From Cytophagaceae bacterium (GTDB taxonomy: Bacteria > Bacteroidota > Bacteroidia > Cytophagales > Cytophagaceae): a stretch of 56,144 nucleotides of DNA. The position numbers and the translations under genes were made by a program. The DNA is taken from assembly GCA_029237685.1 (NCBI GenBank), contig JAQZBV010000030.1, positions 1-56,144 of the forward strand, given 5' to 3'. The notes below the pieces were generated by a model. It was not told where the DNA came from. It did not search any database and saw only the letters and a list, made by a program, of their open reading frames with translations. Positions 15,461 to 24,557 of this stretch are shown one piece after another; positions within the stretch are counted from its first letter, which is position 1, and the number at the start of each line of letters is the position of its first letter.

Positions 15461-16705
15461 CTACTTCTCAAACTTTTTAAACAACGCCGCCGCAATATGT
15501 CCGCCAAAACCAAAGGTATTGCTGATCGCTACGTTCACTGTTTTATGTTGCGCTTTGCCTAAGGTCAATTCAAATTTACCGGCAAAAGCAGGATCTACTT
15601 CCGTGGTGTTGATGGTAGGAGGAATAATACCGAAACGGATCGCGTTGATGCAAGCGATCGCTTCCACTACACCCGCCGCACCCAATAAGTGACCTGTCAT
15701 GGATTTTGTTGCACTGATGTTCGCTTTGGGATTCGCGCCGAATACACGCTCCACCGCGATCATTTCGCTGTTGTCACCTGTGGGTGTAGACGTTGCGTGC
15801 GTATTGATATAATCCACATCGGAAGGTTTCAGGTTGCCTTCGTTCAAGGCTTCCATCATGCCTAAGTAAGCGCCTTCCCCTTCAGGATGTGTACTGGTTA
15901 AATGGTAAGCATCCGCCGCCATACCGCCGCCTGCGATTTCGCATAAGATCGGTGCGTTACGGGCGATGGCACTTTCATAGCTTTCTAATACTAAGGCACC
16001 TGCACCTTCACCCATGACGAAACCATCACGTGTGACGTCGAAGGGACGGGAAGCAGTAGCTGCGTTATCGTTATTGGTAGACAAAGCACGCGCCGCGTTG
16101 AAACCGCCGATGGCCGTTTCATTGATCGGCGCTTCCGAACCGCCCGTGATGATCATGTCCGCTTTGCCCCAACGGATGTGGTTGAAGGCTTCGATGATGG
16201 CCGTGTTAGACGTCGCGCAGGCAGAGACTGTCGCGAAGTTTACACCGCGTAAACCGTATTTCATAGAGATCACACCGGCAGCAATGTCTACGATCATTTT
16301 AGGAATGAAGAAAGGATTGAAGCGAGGTGTTCCATCGCCTTTGGCGAATTCCATCACTTGATCCTGGAAAGTTTGAATCCCCCCGTTACCGCTTCCCCAG
16401 ATCACACCGATGCGGTTTCTGTTGAGTTTTTCGAAATCGATGTTCGCGTGTTTCACCGCTTCTTCCACCGCTACCAGCGCGTACTGCGTGTAAGGATCGT
16501 ATTTACGGGCTTCCGCTTTTTCAATGAAATTCAAAGGATCGAAACCCTTCACTTCACAAGCAAATCGCGTTTTGAATTTGGACGCATCAAACTTCGTGAT
16601 GGGCGCAGCGCCGCTTTTCCCTGCAATCAGGTTGTTCCAAAAATCCGTCGCGTTGTTACCGATAGGAGTCAATGCGCCGATGCCTGTTACTACTACTCTT
16701 TTCAT
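15461..16705 (-). CDS. fabF: Beta-ketoacyl-ACP synthase II
   Basis: 414 residues. The Cys nucleophile is at 163 in VSACATSN, the first catalytic His in THATSTPTGD and the second in MTGHLLGAAG, completing the Cys-His-His triad of elongating KAS enzymes. It condenses malonyl-ACP with acyl-ACP in fatty acid synthesis. The start codon overlaps the stop codon of an upstream TetR gene by 4 bp (ATGA), so the two are translationally coupled. No acpP or other fab genes are adjacent, which suggests a second, specialised copy rather than the housekeeping fabF. Confidence 0.92.
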   Translation of the reverse strand: MKRVVVTGIGALTPIGNNATDFWNNLIAGKSGAAPITKFDASKFKTRFACEVKGFDPLNFIEKAEARKYDPYTQYALVAVEEAVKHANIDFEKLNRNRIGVIWGSGNGGIQTFQDQVMEFAKGDGTPRFNPFFIPKMIVDIAAGVISMKYGLRGVNFATVSACATSNTAIIEAFNHIRWGKADMIITGGSEAPINETAIGGFNAARALSTNNDNAATASRPFDVTRDGFVMGEGAGALVLESYESAIARNAPILCEIAGGGMAADAYHLTSTHPEGEGAYLGMMEALNEGNLKPSDVDYINTHATSTPTGDNSEMIAVERVFGANPKANISATKSMTGHLLGAAGVVEAIACINAIRFGIIPPTINTTEVDPAFAGKFELTLGKAQHKTVNVAISNTFGFGGHIAAALFKKFEK

Positions 16706-17262
16706 TCTGTTTTGGTTTTTAGTTCTTTTAAAATGGCTGTTCGAACCTCGTTAAAATCCGTTTTGCCGGTGATGCGTGAAACTTGTAATATCCCCAGCAT
16801 ATTGGTAATGATGAGGAGTGCCTTCGTGCGGGGCGTGGCACTGAAATGAAATACCCCTTTTCTTTTTCCTTCTTTTAAGATATCTGTTACCCATTGTAGA
16901 ATGCTCTCTACCACCGGTTTCAATTCCTTTTCAATGGCCGGATCCAGTGAATACAGGTCCGTACAAAGCGAACCTACCATGCACACCTTACCTTGCGATT
17001 TGTGACGGCTGTATATGCTGAAGAACGCTTCAAGCTTTGTGACGGGATCTTTTTTCTGGTTTGCAGCCTGCAAAGCTATAAAAGATTCTGATTGTTGCCT
17101 AATCACGGCAATTCCTAAATCCGTTTTGGTAGGAAAGTGATAATGGATCGAAGCCGTCTTGATGTCCATCGTTTTCGCCAAATCATAAAAGCTAAACGCA
17201 TTGAATCCCTTCTCCAGGATCAAATCGGTTGCCAGTTTGATGAGGTTTTCTTTGGTGGTCAC
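16702..17262 (-). CDS. TetR family regulator coupled to fabF
   Basis: 186 residues with an N-terminal TetR helix-turn-helix (GFNAFSFYDLAKTMDIKTAS, then IHYHFPTKTDLG at about 40-52) and a TetR_C-like ligand domain. It overlaps fabF by 4 bp and is the first gene of the pair. A candidate palindromic operator lies 15 bp upstream of its start, consistent with autoregulation of a lipid-responsive unit. The ligand is not known; an acyl-CoA or fatty acid is a reasonable guess from the partner gene. Confidence 0.88.
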   Translation of the reverse strand: MTTKENLIKLATDLILEKGFNAFSFYDLAKTMDIKTASIHYHFPTKTDLGIAVIRQQSESFIALQAANQKKDPVTKLEAFFSIYSRHKSQGKVCMVGSLCTDLYSLDPAIEKELKPVVESILQWVTDILKEGKRKGVFHFSATPRTKALLIITNMLGILQVSRITGKTDFNEVRTAILKELKTKTE

Positions 17263-17276
17263 GGAGTAAATATAAC

Positions 17277-17296
17277 TACCTACTAGTTGATAGGCA
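17277..17296. promoter_or_regulatory. Candidate TetR operator
   Basis: TACCTACTAGTTGATAGGCA is an imperfect 20-bp palindrome (6 of 10 positions pair) directly upstream of the tetR-fabF start codon. Spacing and length fit TetR operators, but no binding evidence exists. Confidence 0.35.
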
Positions 17297-17314
17297 AGAA
17301 TTAGTTTGAAAAAA

Positions 17315-17339
17315 GTTGTTAGTTGTTAGTTGTTAGTTG
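17315..17339. repeat. GTTAGTT tandem tract
   Basis: About 3.5 copies of the 7-bp word. It is complementary to the long AACTAAC tract at 17625-17721 and so could close a ~400-nt loop. Confidence 0.85.
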
Positions 17340-17370
17340 GATAGGAGTATAATTATAACGGCATACGTTG

Positions 17371-17509
17371 AACGGTCTCGCCCCTAAATCCCCTGAAGGG
17401 GACTTTAGTTTGAGTTATAAAAAAAACGCTCATCGCATTCTATAGGCGATGAGCTTCTTATTTAGTAGACAGTAAAGTCCCCTTCAGGGGATTTAGGGGC
17501 GAGACCGTT
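17371..17509. repeat. Nested palindromic repeat cassette
   Basis: Left arm CGGTCTCGCCCCTAAATCCC (from 17373), a central GCTCATCGC..GCGATGAGC hairpin (17428-17454), and a right arm complementary to the left (17473-17509). An additional lone arm lies at 17556-17581. Confidence 0.9.
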
Positions 17510-17624
17510 TGAATAAAAAGAGAAACAGAAACAGAGCGGAGAAACAGTGATATGAAAGTCCCCTTCAGGGGATTTAGGGGTCAATCGGATAGCTTTTATT
17601 TTATAGTCATCATTAAGCGCAGCA

Positions 17625-17721
17625 CTAACAACTAACAACTAACAACTAACAACTAACAACTAACAACTAACAACTAACAACTAACAACTAACAACTAACA
17701 ACTAACAACTAACAACTAACA
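17625..17721. repeat. (AACTAAC)n tandem tract, about 14 units
   Basis: 97 bp of uninterrupted heptamers. The stop codon of the tetR gene ending at 17716 is inside the tract. The same word occurs at 35466-35497 and 55941-55972. Confidence 0.95.
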
Positions 17722-18270
17722 ATCTGTGGTAAATATAGAACCCGGTTCCTGGTACTTCATTTTTACCAGACGCAGGCCGAGTAAGAGGTTGACCAATACG
17801 ATAGCATATTCTTGCTTGTTGATGCGTTTGAATTCTTTTGAAGTAATACCATGTTGAAGAATGGTGGACACCAGGTCAATTTCTGTATCGCGAAAGCCTC
17901 CCAGGCATCGTACAGCGATCGGTTTGGCGTTATCGTTGGAATCCGATCGGAGGTTGGCAAGGTTAGCATATTTGGTAAATAATAAGCTTCTCATCTTCAC
18001 GTATTTTTTCAATTGCGCAGAAGCTTCGATGCCGGAGTTTAGCATTTGGTGCATTTCCTCCAGGAAAATATTTTGTTCTTTGATAATGACCGCTTCAAAC
18101 AGCGTTTCTTTATCCGGAAAATAGTAATAAAGAGAAGCTTTTCCCATGCCAATGTCCGTAGCGATTTCGGTCATGGTTGTTTTGGACAAACCGTAATGAG
18201 CAAAACGTTTTTGCGCAGCGCCGATGATGGCGTCTACTTTGCTTTCGTCTTGTTTGGTTTTGTCTGACAT
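17716..18270 (-). CDS. TetR family regulator of the RND efflux operon
   Basis: 184 residues from the ATG at 18270 (MSDKTKQDESKVDAIIGAAQ). The frame stays open to 18507, but that part runs through the terminator hairpin and the end of the permease gene. The helix-turn-helix is at about 27-50 (TMTEIATDIGMGKASLYYYF). It follows the efflux permease gene by 86 bp on the same strand, the usual place for a local repressor in Bacteroidota RND operons, and could bind the inverted repeat ahead of tolC. Its TAG stop is formed within an AACTAAC repeat tract. Confidence 0.87.
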   Translation of the reverse strand: MSDKTKQDESKVDAIIGAAQKRFAHYGLSKTTMTEIATDIGMGKASLYYYFPDKETLFEAVIIKEQNIFLEEMHQMLNSGIEASAQLKKYVKMRSLLFTKYANLANLRSDSNDNAKPIAVRCLGGFRDTEIDLVSTILQHGITSKEFKRINKQEYAIVLVNLLLGLRLVKMKYQEPGSIFTTDC

Positions 18271-18307
18271 GCTGTGTTTGCTTTCTGTGGATAGAACGTA
18301 AAAGAAA

Positions 18308-18343
18308 GGATCAGAGTGTTTTTCGTATAGACAACTCTGATCC
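18308..18343 (-). terminator. Hairpin between permease and tetR genes
   Basis: GGATCAGAGT pairs with ACTCTGATCC; on the minus strand it is followed by TTTCTTTT. It lies 14 bp after the permease stop codon and would reduce read-through into tetR. Confidence 0.65.
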
Positions 18344-18356
18344 AAGTTAGTTATTT

Positions 18357-21300
18357 TTAGTGGATTTCTTTGTTCAACTCTTCCGATGTTTTGGTATTGT
18401 TTGCCAGTTTTTTGCCGTAGGCCAATTTGGTAATCAAGACAAACAACACGGGCACGATAAACACCGCCAAACCGGTTGCAGCCAACATACCGCCCAATAC
18501 CGTCCATCCGATGGTTTGTCTGGAAATGGCGCCTGCTCCGGAGGCCAGTACCAAAGGCACTACTCCAAGGATGAAGGCCAGCGAAGTCATGAGGATCGGA
18601 CGAAGACGGAGCTGCACCGCTTCAATCGTGGCCGCAACGATTTCCATGCCGCGATCCACCCGTTCTTTGGCGAACTCCACAATCAGAATCGCGTTTTTCG
18701 CCGCCAGACCGATCAAGGTGATCAATCCGATTTGAGCGTATACATTATTGCTGAGTTTGGGTAAGAATATCAAAGTAAGAATAGCGCCAAAAGCACCTAG
18801 CGGCACCGCCAACATCACCGAGAAGGGTACCGACCAACTCTCATACAAGGCCGCTAGGAACAAGAACACAAACAACACAGATAAAGCAAAGATATAAGCA
18901 GCACTGTTACCGGATTTGATTTCTTCACGACTTAAGTTCGAGAAGTCATAACCGTAACCTTCCGGTAATACCTGTGCCGCGACTTCTTTCAAGGCTTGGA
19001 TCGCTTCACCGCTGCTGTAACCGGGCTTCGGTGTGCCGTTGATTTCGGCAGAACGGAACATGTCGTAGTGAGAAATCACCGGAGCACTTTCCATCACTTG
19101 GTAAGAAACCAAAGAGCTCAACGGAATCATTTGGCCGGCATAATTGCGCACAAAGTATTTGTTCAAACTGCTCATGTCTTTGCGGTACAAGGTATCCGCC
19201 TGCGCCATGACACGGAAGTTACGGCCGTAGATGGAGAAGTCGTTGATGTAACGGCTACCCATGAAAGTTTGTATCGTACCGAATACTTCGGCGGTAGAGA
19301 CACCGCTCATTTCACATTTCGCGCGGTCTACATTGATTTTATAACCTGGAGCACTGGCGGTGAAGAAAGAAAACGCCCGGCCGATTTCAGGACGTTTGTT
19401 AGCTTCCATCACAAAAGTCTTCACCACTTTTTCAAAGGCTTTGATGTCGTCGTTGCTTTGCTTTTGTTGAATCATGAAACTGAAACCCGAAGAGTTTCCC
19501 ATTCCCGGAATGGGAGGAGGAGGAATCACAATGATGTTCGCGCCTTTGATTTTAGCGAATTCCGTTTGCAACTGTCCGATGATGGCTTCCAATTGCATGT
19601 CTTTGCTCTTGCGGTCTTTCCAGGGTTTCAACTGACAGAACATGGTACCGCTGTTGGATTTAGACGCGAAGGTAATCGCGTTCAACCCACCCAAAGCGGC
19701 AAAGTGCTTGACCGATGGATTGGCTTTCGCGACATTCATCATCTGATCCAGGATAGCCAAAGTACGTGTTGTGGAAGCCGCTTCAGGCAATTCAAAGGTA
19801 ATGATCAAACGGCCTTCATCTTCTGTGGGAATGAAACCGGTGGGTTTTACTTTGAACATGCCGATCGTTGCCACGAAGATACAGATCAATACAATCACTA
19901 CTAAAGGGGCTTTCTTGATGCAGTATTTTACACCCTCAGAATAAGAAGCGGTGACACGGGCAAACCAGGTATTGAAACGGTAGAAGAATTGATTCAATCC
20001 TCTGGAGTCTTTATCGAAATGTGTCGGTCTCAGCAATAGCGCGCACAAAGCGGGAGTCAAAGACAAAGCCACAAAGGCAGAGATCAATACAGATACCGCA
20101 ATGGTAATGGCAAATTGTTGGTATAAACGTCCCACGATACCCGGTACAAAACTTACCGGCACAAATACAGCGGCTAGAATTAAAGCAATGGCAATCACAG
20201 GACCGGAGATGTCTTTCATCGCTTTGATGGTCGCATCTTTAGCGGACATCTTATCGTGGTCAATGTAATGCTGCGTGGCTTCCACCACCACAATCGCATC
20301 ATCCACTACAATACCGATCGCCAATACGAAACCGAACAAAGTCAAGGTATTCACTGTAAATCCAAGCGGGATAAAGAAAATGAACGTACCGATGATGGCC
20401 ACAGGAATCGCTAAGATAGGGATCAAGGTCGCTCTCCAGCTTTGCAGGAAGAGGAACACCACAATCACCACAAGGATCAACGCTTCGATCAGAGTTTTCA
20501 CGACTTCCTGAATGGAAACAGAGACCACCGATACCGATTCAAAAGGAACTTTATAATCGACATCCGCAGGGAATGTTTTTTTCATTTCATCCATGGCTTT
20601 GTATACGCCTTCCGCTGTTTCGATCGCGTTGCTGCCCGGTGCCTGATACACCAACAAGTAAGAAGACCGTTGTCCATCCACGAAGTTGTTGCTGGCGTAA
20701 TTCAGTTTACCCAATTCAATGCGCGCCACATCCTTCAGGTACACGATGGATCGTTCATCCGGTTTGGTACGCACCACAATGTTTTTGAAATCTTCTACAG
20801 ATTGCAATTGGCCATTGACCTGTAAACTGTATTCAAAGGATTGATCGCCGGTTTGCGGAGTAGAGCCTACAGAGCCCGCGGCAACTTGTACGTTTTGTGA
20901 TTGTAATTTGGTCACGACATCGTTAGCTGTCATGCCTAACTGCGCCATTTTATCCGGGTTCAACCAGATTCGCATACTGAAGTTATCGGCACGTGTGAAA
21001 ATATCTCCCACACCTTTTACACGCAGCAAGGCATCTTTGATGTAGACGTTGGTGTAGTTGTCCATGAACTTGATGTCGTGTGTTCCTTTAGGAGAATACA
21101 TTGCCACCAACATCAATATAGTTGGGTTGCGTTTTTTTACCGTCAAACCTGTTCTCTTCACATCGTCCGGCAACTGTGGTGTAGCCACACTCACACGGTT
21201 TTGTACATCGAGCGTGGCGATGTCGATGTTGGTCCCTACACCGAACGTGACGTTCATGGTCATGGTACCGTCACTGGTACTATTCGTTTGAAGGAAAGAC

Positions 21301-21536
21301 ATGCCCGGACTACCGTTGACCTGAGACTCAATCGGAGTGGCTACGGTACGTTCTACGGTTTGTGCATCGGCACCGACGAAGTTGGCCGTTACCTGTACGA
21401 TGGGAGGAGTAATGTCAGGATACTGGCTGATCGGCAAATTCAGCAAAGACAGTATACCGACCAGTGTGATGACCACAGAAACAACGATCGGTGTAACGGG
21501 TCTTTTTATAAATACATCTGCAATGATGTGTTTAAT
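18357..21536 (-). CDS. RND multidrug efflux permease (HAE1/AcrB type)
   Basis: About 1059 residues if initiated at the ATT at 21536 (I)KHIIADVFIKRPVTPIVVS. No in-frame ATG, GTG or TTG exists upstream of a GTG at 21476, which would remove the conserved FIKRP region and half of the first membrane helix. AcrB-type features are intact: LPISQYPDITPP after helix 1, GIVVDDAIVVVEATQ in helix 4 with the paired Asp residues of the proton relay, FIPTEDEGRLI in the periplasmic domain and GLAAKNAILIVEFA in helix 10. It pumps drugs across the envelope with the adaptor and TolC encoded upstream. A 394-bp repeat-rich gap separates it from the adaptor gene. Confidence 0.88.
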   Translation of the reverse strand: MKHIIADVFIKRPVTPIVVSVVITLVGILSLLNLPISQYPDITPPIVQVTANFVGADAQTVERTVATPIESQVNGSPGMSFLQTNSTSDGTMTMNVTFGVGTNIDIATLDVQNRVSVATPQLPDDVKRTGLTVKKRNPTILMLVAMYSPKGTHDIKFMDNYTNVYIKDALLRVKGVGDIFTRADNFSMRIWLNPDKMAQLGMTANDVVTKLQSQNVQVAAGSVGSTPQTGDQSFEYSLQVNGQLQSVEDFKNIVVRTKPDERSIVYLKDVARIELGKLNYASNNFVDGQRSSYLLVYQAPGSNAIETAEGVYKAMDEMKKTFPADVDYKVPFESVSVVSVSIQEVVKTLIEALILVVIVVFLFLQSWRATLIPILAIPVAIIGTFIFFIPLGFTVNTLTLFGFVLAIGIVVDDAIVVVEATQHYIDHDKMSAKDATIKAMKDISGPVIAIALILAAVFVPVSFVPGIVGRLYQQFAITIAVSVLISAFVALSLTPALCALLLRPTHFDKDSRGLNQFFYRFNTWFARVTASYSEGVKYCIKKAPLVVIVLICIFVATIGMFKVKPTGFIPTEDEGRLIITFELPEAASTTRTLAILDQMMNVAKANPSVKHFAALGGLNAITFASKSNSGTMFCQLKPWKDRKSKDMQLEAIIGQLQTEFAKIKGANIIVIPPPPIPGMGNSSGFSFMIQQKQSNDDIKAFEKVVKTFVMEANKRPEIGRAFSFFTASAPGYKINVDRAKCEMSGVSTAEVFGTIQTFMGSRYINDFSIYGRNFRVMAQADTLYRKDMSSLNKYFVRNYAGQMIPLSSLVSYQVMESAPVISHYDMFRSAEINGTPKPGYSSGEAIQALKEVAAQVLPEGYGYDFSNLSREEIKSGNSAAYIFALSVLFVFLFLAALYESWSVPFSVMLAVPLGAFGAILTLIFLPKLSNNVYAQIGLITLIGLAAKNAILIVEFAKERVDRGMEIVAATIEAVQLRLRPILMTSLAFILGVVPLVLASGAGAISRQTIGWTVLGGMLAATGLAVFIVPVLFVLITKLAYGKKLANNTKTSEELNKEIH

Positions 21537-21930
21537 TTTTTCTTTTTTATGGGTGTCAGGTCTTTCGACCTGACACTGTTTGTCATTAGTAGTAAAGTGT
21601 GGTTTTTATACCATCCGTGTCAGGTCGAAAGACCTGACACCCATATCAAATTCGGTGATATAATGTTGGTCAAAGAGTTTTGCTTGCTCAAAGGTTACGT
21701 CTTCTGTTAGTGGGGCGTGTCCCGCCGAAAAGGCGGGCCGGGCTATCACTGCAAGTCCTCGCGAGGATCAATTCTTTCAGGTTATTACACCTACTCAGCC
21801 TCGCTCCGGGCTTTCCGCTTCTATCCCTCACGCAAATCGTCATCGATGTATATCTATTTTTCTATTTTTCTATTTTCTATTTTCTCATCTCACATCTCAC
21901 ATCTCACATCTCTCATCTCTCATCTCTCCA
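21537..21930. other. 394-bp repeat-filled gap inside the efflux operon
   Basis: Contains the paired hairpins at 21548-21645, a CCCGCC-GAAAA-GGCGGG hairpin (about 21720-21735), a TCCTCGCGAGGA palindrome (about 21757-21768) and a tract of TCATCTCACATCTC words (about 21885-21928) that runs to the adaptor stop codon. No coding frame is supported. Confidence 0.8.
21548..21645. repeat. Two inverted copies of a hairpin repeat upstream of the permease
   Basis: Copy 1 (21553-21576) is GTGTCAGGTC-TTTC-GACCTGACAC. Copy 2 (21617-21640) is the same stem with loop GAAA, so the copies are inverted relative to each other, with matching TATGGG/CCCATA flanks. A related stem (GTAGGTC-GCAT-GACCTGC) lies at about 54314-54331. 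Confidence 0.9.
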
Positions 21931-23073
21931 TTATTTCTTCCCAGGATCTTTATCCGCATCCGCCGCCGGTGTCTTCGACGCATCCAATACCGGCACGTTG
22001 TCACGTAGTTTTTGTAAACCGTCATAGGCATATACTTCGCCTTCTTTCAAACCGTCCAACACCACTATGTTTTTTCCGATCACCGGTCCCAGTTGTACTT
22101 TGTGTTGATGTGCGGTGTCTTTTTCGATCACGTAGACAAAGAACTCACCCATTTGCTCGGTGACTGCTTTGTTCGGAATCACGATCACTTTATTCGCGTG
22201 TTTGTTTTGCACCTTGATGATACTGCTCATTCCGTCTCTCAGCGCGCGTTCCGGATTAGGGAAGGACAAACGGATTTTTAAGGTTCCGGTTTGTGGATCG
22301 ACGGCTCTGTCCAGGAAAGAAATTTTTCCCGGATAAGGGTAGGTGGTTTTATCGGGCAATACGATCGTAAACAACGAATCGTATTTCGTGAGTTTTCTTT
22401 TTTCTAAGGCTAAGAAACGTCCGATTTCTTTTTCACTCACTACGAAGTCTACAGCCATCGGGTCGTTGGAAGAAACGGTATTTAATCGGGTTTGACCGGC
22501 AGCTACGAAAGCACCGAGCTTCACTTGAGAGATACCGATGGTGCCGTCAAACGGCGCGTAGATGGTGGCGTGTTTTAAATCGGTGGCTGCTCTCAGTAAA
22601 TTGGCTTGTGCAGCAGCGACCTGACTGTTGGCGTTTTCCAAATCGACTTCAGAGTATTCCAGACGTTGCTGGGTAGTCATTCCTTTTTGACCCAATTCCT
22701 TGTAACGGGCATCGTCTTTAGCCGTTTTGGATTGATTCGCTTTAGCGATGCGCAATGCCGCATCCGCACTGGCATAGGCGGCAGAGAATTTGGCTTGTTC
22801 GATTTCGTAAAGCTTTTGTCCCTTGCGCACTTGTTGACCTTCCTGAAAATAAATGCCGGTAATGAAACCGCTGACTTCACTGTTCAACTGCACCTGGTTC
22901 ACAGCGATCACATTTCCCGGATAAGATTCGTAGTACACGGCTTCTTTTACTTCTGCTGTATCCATGTATACCGCTGCAGTGGGAGGCATGGGAGGTTGAC
23001 TGCCTCCGCCGCAAGCGGTGATCAGAAGCATGCCGGCAAATAATAAAATTCCTGAGTGGAAGATAGATTTCAT
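21931..23073 (-). CDS. RND efflux periplasmic adaptor (MFP/HlyD family) lipoprotein
   Basis: 380 residues with lipobox LLITAC (Cys near 21). It has the standard order of adaptor parts: a lipoyl half-motif (GFITGIYFQEGQQVRKGQKL), an alpha-helical hairpin with coiled coil (about 85-150), the second lipoyl half (ATIYAPFDGTIGISQVKLGA), then beta-barrel and membrane-proximal domains. It links the inner-membrane permease with the TolC-type channel. It lies 34 bp after the tolC gene on the same strand. The C-terminus is rich in Asp and Lys. Confidence 0.92.
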   Translation of the reverse strand: MKSIFHSGILLFAGMLLITACGGGSQPPMPPTAAVYMDTAEVKEAVYYESYPGNVIAVNQVQLNSEVSGFITGIYFQEGQQVRKGQKLYEIEQAKFSAAYASADAALRIAKANQSKTAKDDARYKELGQKGMTTQQRLEYSEVDLENANSQVAAAQANLLRAATDLKHATIYAPFDGTIGISQVKLGAFVAAGQTRLNTVSSNDPMAVDFVVSEKEIGRFLALEKRKLTKYDSLFTIVLPDKTTYPYPGKISFLDRAVDPQTGTLKIRLSFPNPERALRDGMSSIIKVQNKHANKVIVIPNKAVTEQMGEFFVYVIEKDTAHQHKVQLGPVIGKNIVVLDGLKEGEVYAYDGLQKLRDNVPVLDASKTPAADADKDPGKK

Positions 23074-23107
23074 AAGGATAGTGTTAAATTTTTTATGCTG
23101 GTCTGGA

Positions 23108-24472
23108 TTATTTCAAAATGTTGCCTGTCGCTCTGTCGTAATCGGCTTTGGCAACTAAGGCATTGTACACGGCGGAGTAGAAATTGGTTTGGGCGTCAAT
23201 CAATGAAGCTTCCGCTGTCACCACTTCGATGTTGAGGGCAATGCCTGCTTCATATTCCGCACGCAAGACTTCTAAGTTTTGCTGCGCCAGCGTGATGTTC
23301 TCTCTTTGTATGCGAAACGATTGCATGCTGTTGTGCAGGTTGATCAGGGCTTGTTCTACTTCCAGGTTGATCTCTTTTTCCAAAGCCAGTTTGTTGTTTT
23401 GTGTCACGCCCTGCTGAATTTTTTTCTGTTTGATTTTATAGTTCAACGAAAAACCGGAGAAGATAGGCACTTGCAAGCGAAGACCCACTAAAGAGTATTG
23501 TTGCCAGCGTTCATTCTGCGTGATGTTGCTGAATTCAGTGGCTGCAGGATTGTAACCGATCGCAGCCACGGCAGACAACCTCGGGTAGCGGCCGGCTGAG
23601 GTCGCTCTCATGTCATACAAATTGTAACGTTCCTGACTTTTTATAATCGAGTATTCAATCCTGTTTTCATGTACAGCCTTGGTGTCTTGTTTGGCAGCCG
23701 CTTCGATGTCTGTAATTTGACCTTCGTATAAACTGTCTTTTAAACCCAAAGGATTGGCTTCGGATAAGTTCAGGTGGTAGCGCAAAACAGAACGGCTCAA
23801 ATTTACATTTCGTGTCACGCGTTCTTTTTCTTGTTTCATATTGTTCAAGCTCACCTGGATACGGCTCACATCAATGTTACGCGCCAAACCGGATTCAAAA
23901 CGCGCGTTGGTTTCCTGGTACAAAGAATCCATGCGCGCCAGGTTTTTATTGATGGCGATCAGTTGCTTTTCATTGACCAAGACACCGTAATAAGCTTTCG
24001 TCACATTGACCGAAACCTCAATTTTACTTTTGGTGATGTTCTTTTCTGAAATCTCTTCGTTTGCTTTCGCGGCATTTTGTGCGGAGAATGACGCTTGGTC
24101 AAATAAGACCTGGGACGCATTCAGCGAAGGCAAGAGTTGATTGGCCAAGGAAAGTTGCGTTGGAATAACCGCGCCCTGAGGCAAGTCCGGTCTATTGATA
24201 AGACCAACTCCGTTTTCTAAAATGTTCTTTTGTACCTGAAAACTGTGGTTATAATCTACCGTACCGGAAACCTGTGGCAGCAGCAAGCCGCGTACTTCTC
24301 CTTTTCTGGCATTAGAAAGTTCTTTTTGTAATTGAGCGTTTTTAACGGCAAAGTTTTGTTCGAGTGCGTAATCGATGGCCTCTTTCAACGTGAAAGCAGC
24401 AGGTTCCTGCTGCTCTTGCGCAAAAACAGACAAGGGGAGGACGAGTAATAAGAGTAGCTGAAACTGTTTCAT
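23108..24472 (-). CDS. TolC family outer-membrane efflux channel
   Basis: About 454 residues from the ATG at 24472 (MKQFQLLLLLVLPLSVFAQE); an ATG six codons upstream (24490) is also possible. There is a signal peptide, then two structurally repeated OEP domains of long helices with FTLKEAIDYALEQNFAVKNA at the start of the first and NNKLALEKEINLEVEQALIN in the second. It forms the outer-membrane duct of the tripartite pump encoded downstream and is the first gene of the efflux operon, directly behind a recognisable promoter and operator. Confidence 0.92.
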   Translation of the reverse strand: MKQFQLLLLLVLPLSVFAQEQQEPAAFTLKEAIDYALEQNFAVKNAQLQKELSNARKGEVRGLLLPQVSGTVDYNHSFQVQKNILENGVGLINRPDLPQGAVIPTQLSLANQLLPSLNASQVLFDQASFSAQNAAKANEEISEKNITKSKIEVSVNVTKAYYGVLVNEKQLIAINKNLARMDSLYQETNARFESGLARNIDVSRIQVSLNNMKQEKERVTRNVNLSRSVLRYHLNLSEANPLGLKDSLYEGQITDIEAAAKQDTKAVHENRIEYSIIKSQERYNLYDMRATSAGRYPRLSAVAAIGYNPAATEFSNITQNERWQQYSLVGLRLQVPIFSGFSLNYKIKQKKIQQGVTQNNKLALEKEINLEVEQALINLHNSMQSFRIQRENITLAQQNLEVLRAEYEAGIALNIEVVTAEASLIDAQTNFYSAVYNALVAKADYDRATGNILK

Positions 24473-24522
24473 AGAAGGTATGCTTTTCAAGGACGAACAA
24501 TCGGGCCGTTCAATTTTCGATT

Positions 24523-24557
24523 CAAAAGTAATTAACTTTTCGACTAATTATCACAAA
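24523..24557 (-). promoter_or_regulatory. Bacteroidota-type promoter of the efflux operon
   Basis: Minus strand: TACTTTTG (24530-24523) matches the TAnnTTTG -7 consensus exactly. A TTTG at 24557-24554 lies 23 bp further upstream, a little more than the usual 19-21. The predicted start would give a leader of about 40 nt to the tolC ATG. Confidence 0.55.

Noticed and set aside
17625-17721. CRISPR-like array
   Set aside because: Units are 7 bp with no spacers; the 116-bp array at 15106 also has no unique spacers. No cas gene is present.
18996-19904. Long plus-strand frame (302 residues) opposite the RND permease gene
   Set aside because: Composition is that of an antisense shadow: many His/Arg residues, no domain. 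The minus strand encodes the intact permease.
21078-21710. 210-residue plus-strand frame
   Set aside because: Shadow of the permease gene running through the hairpin repeats.
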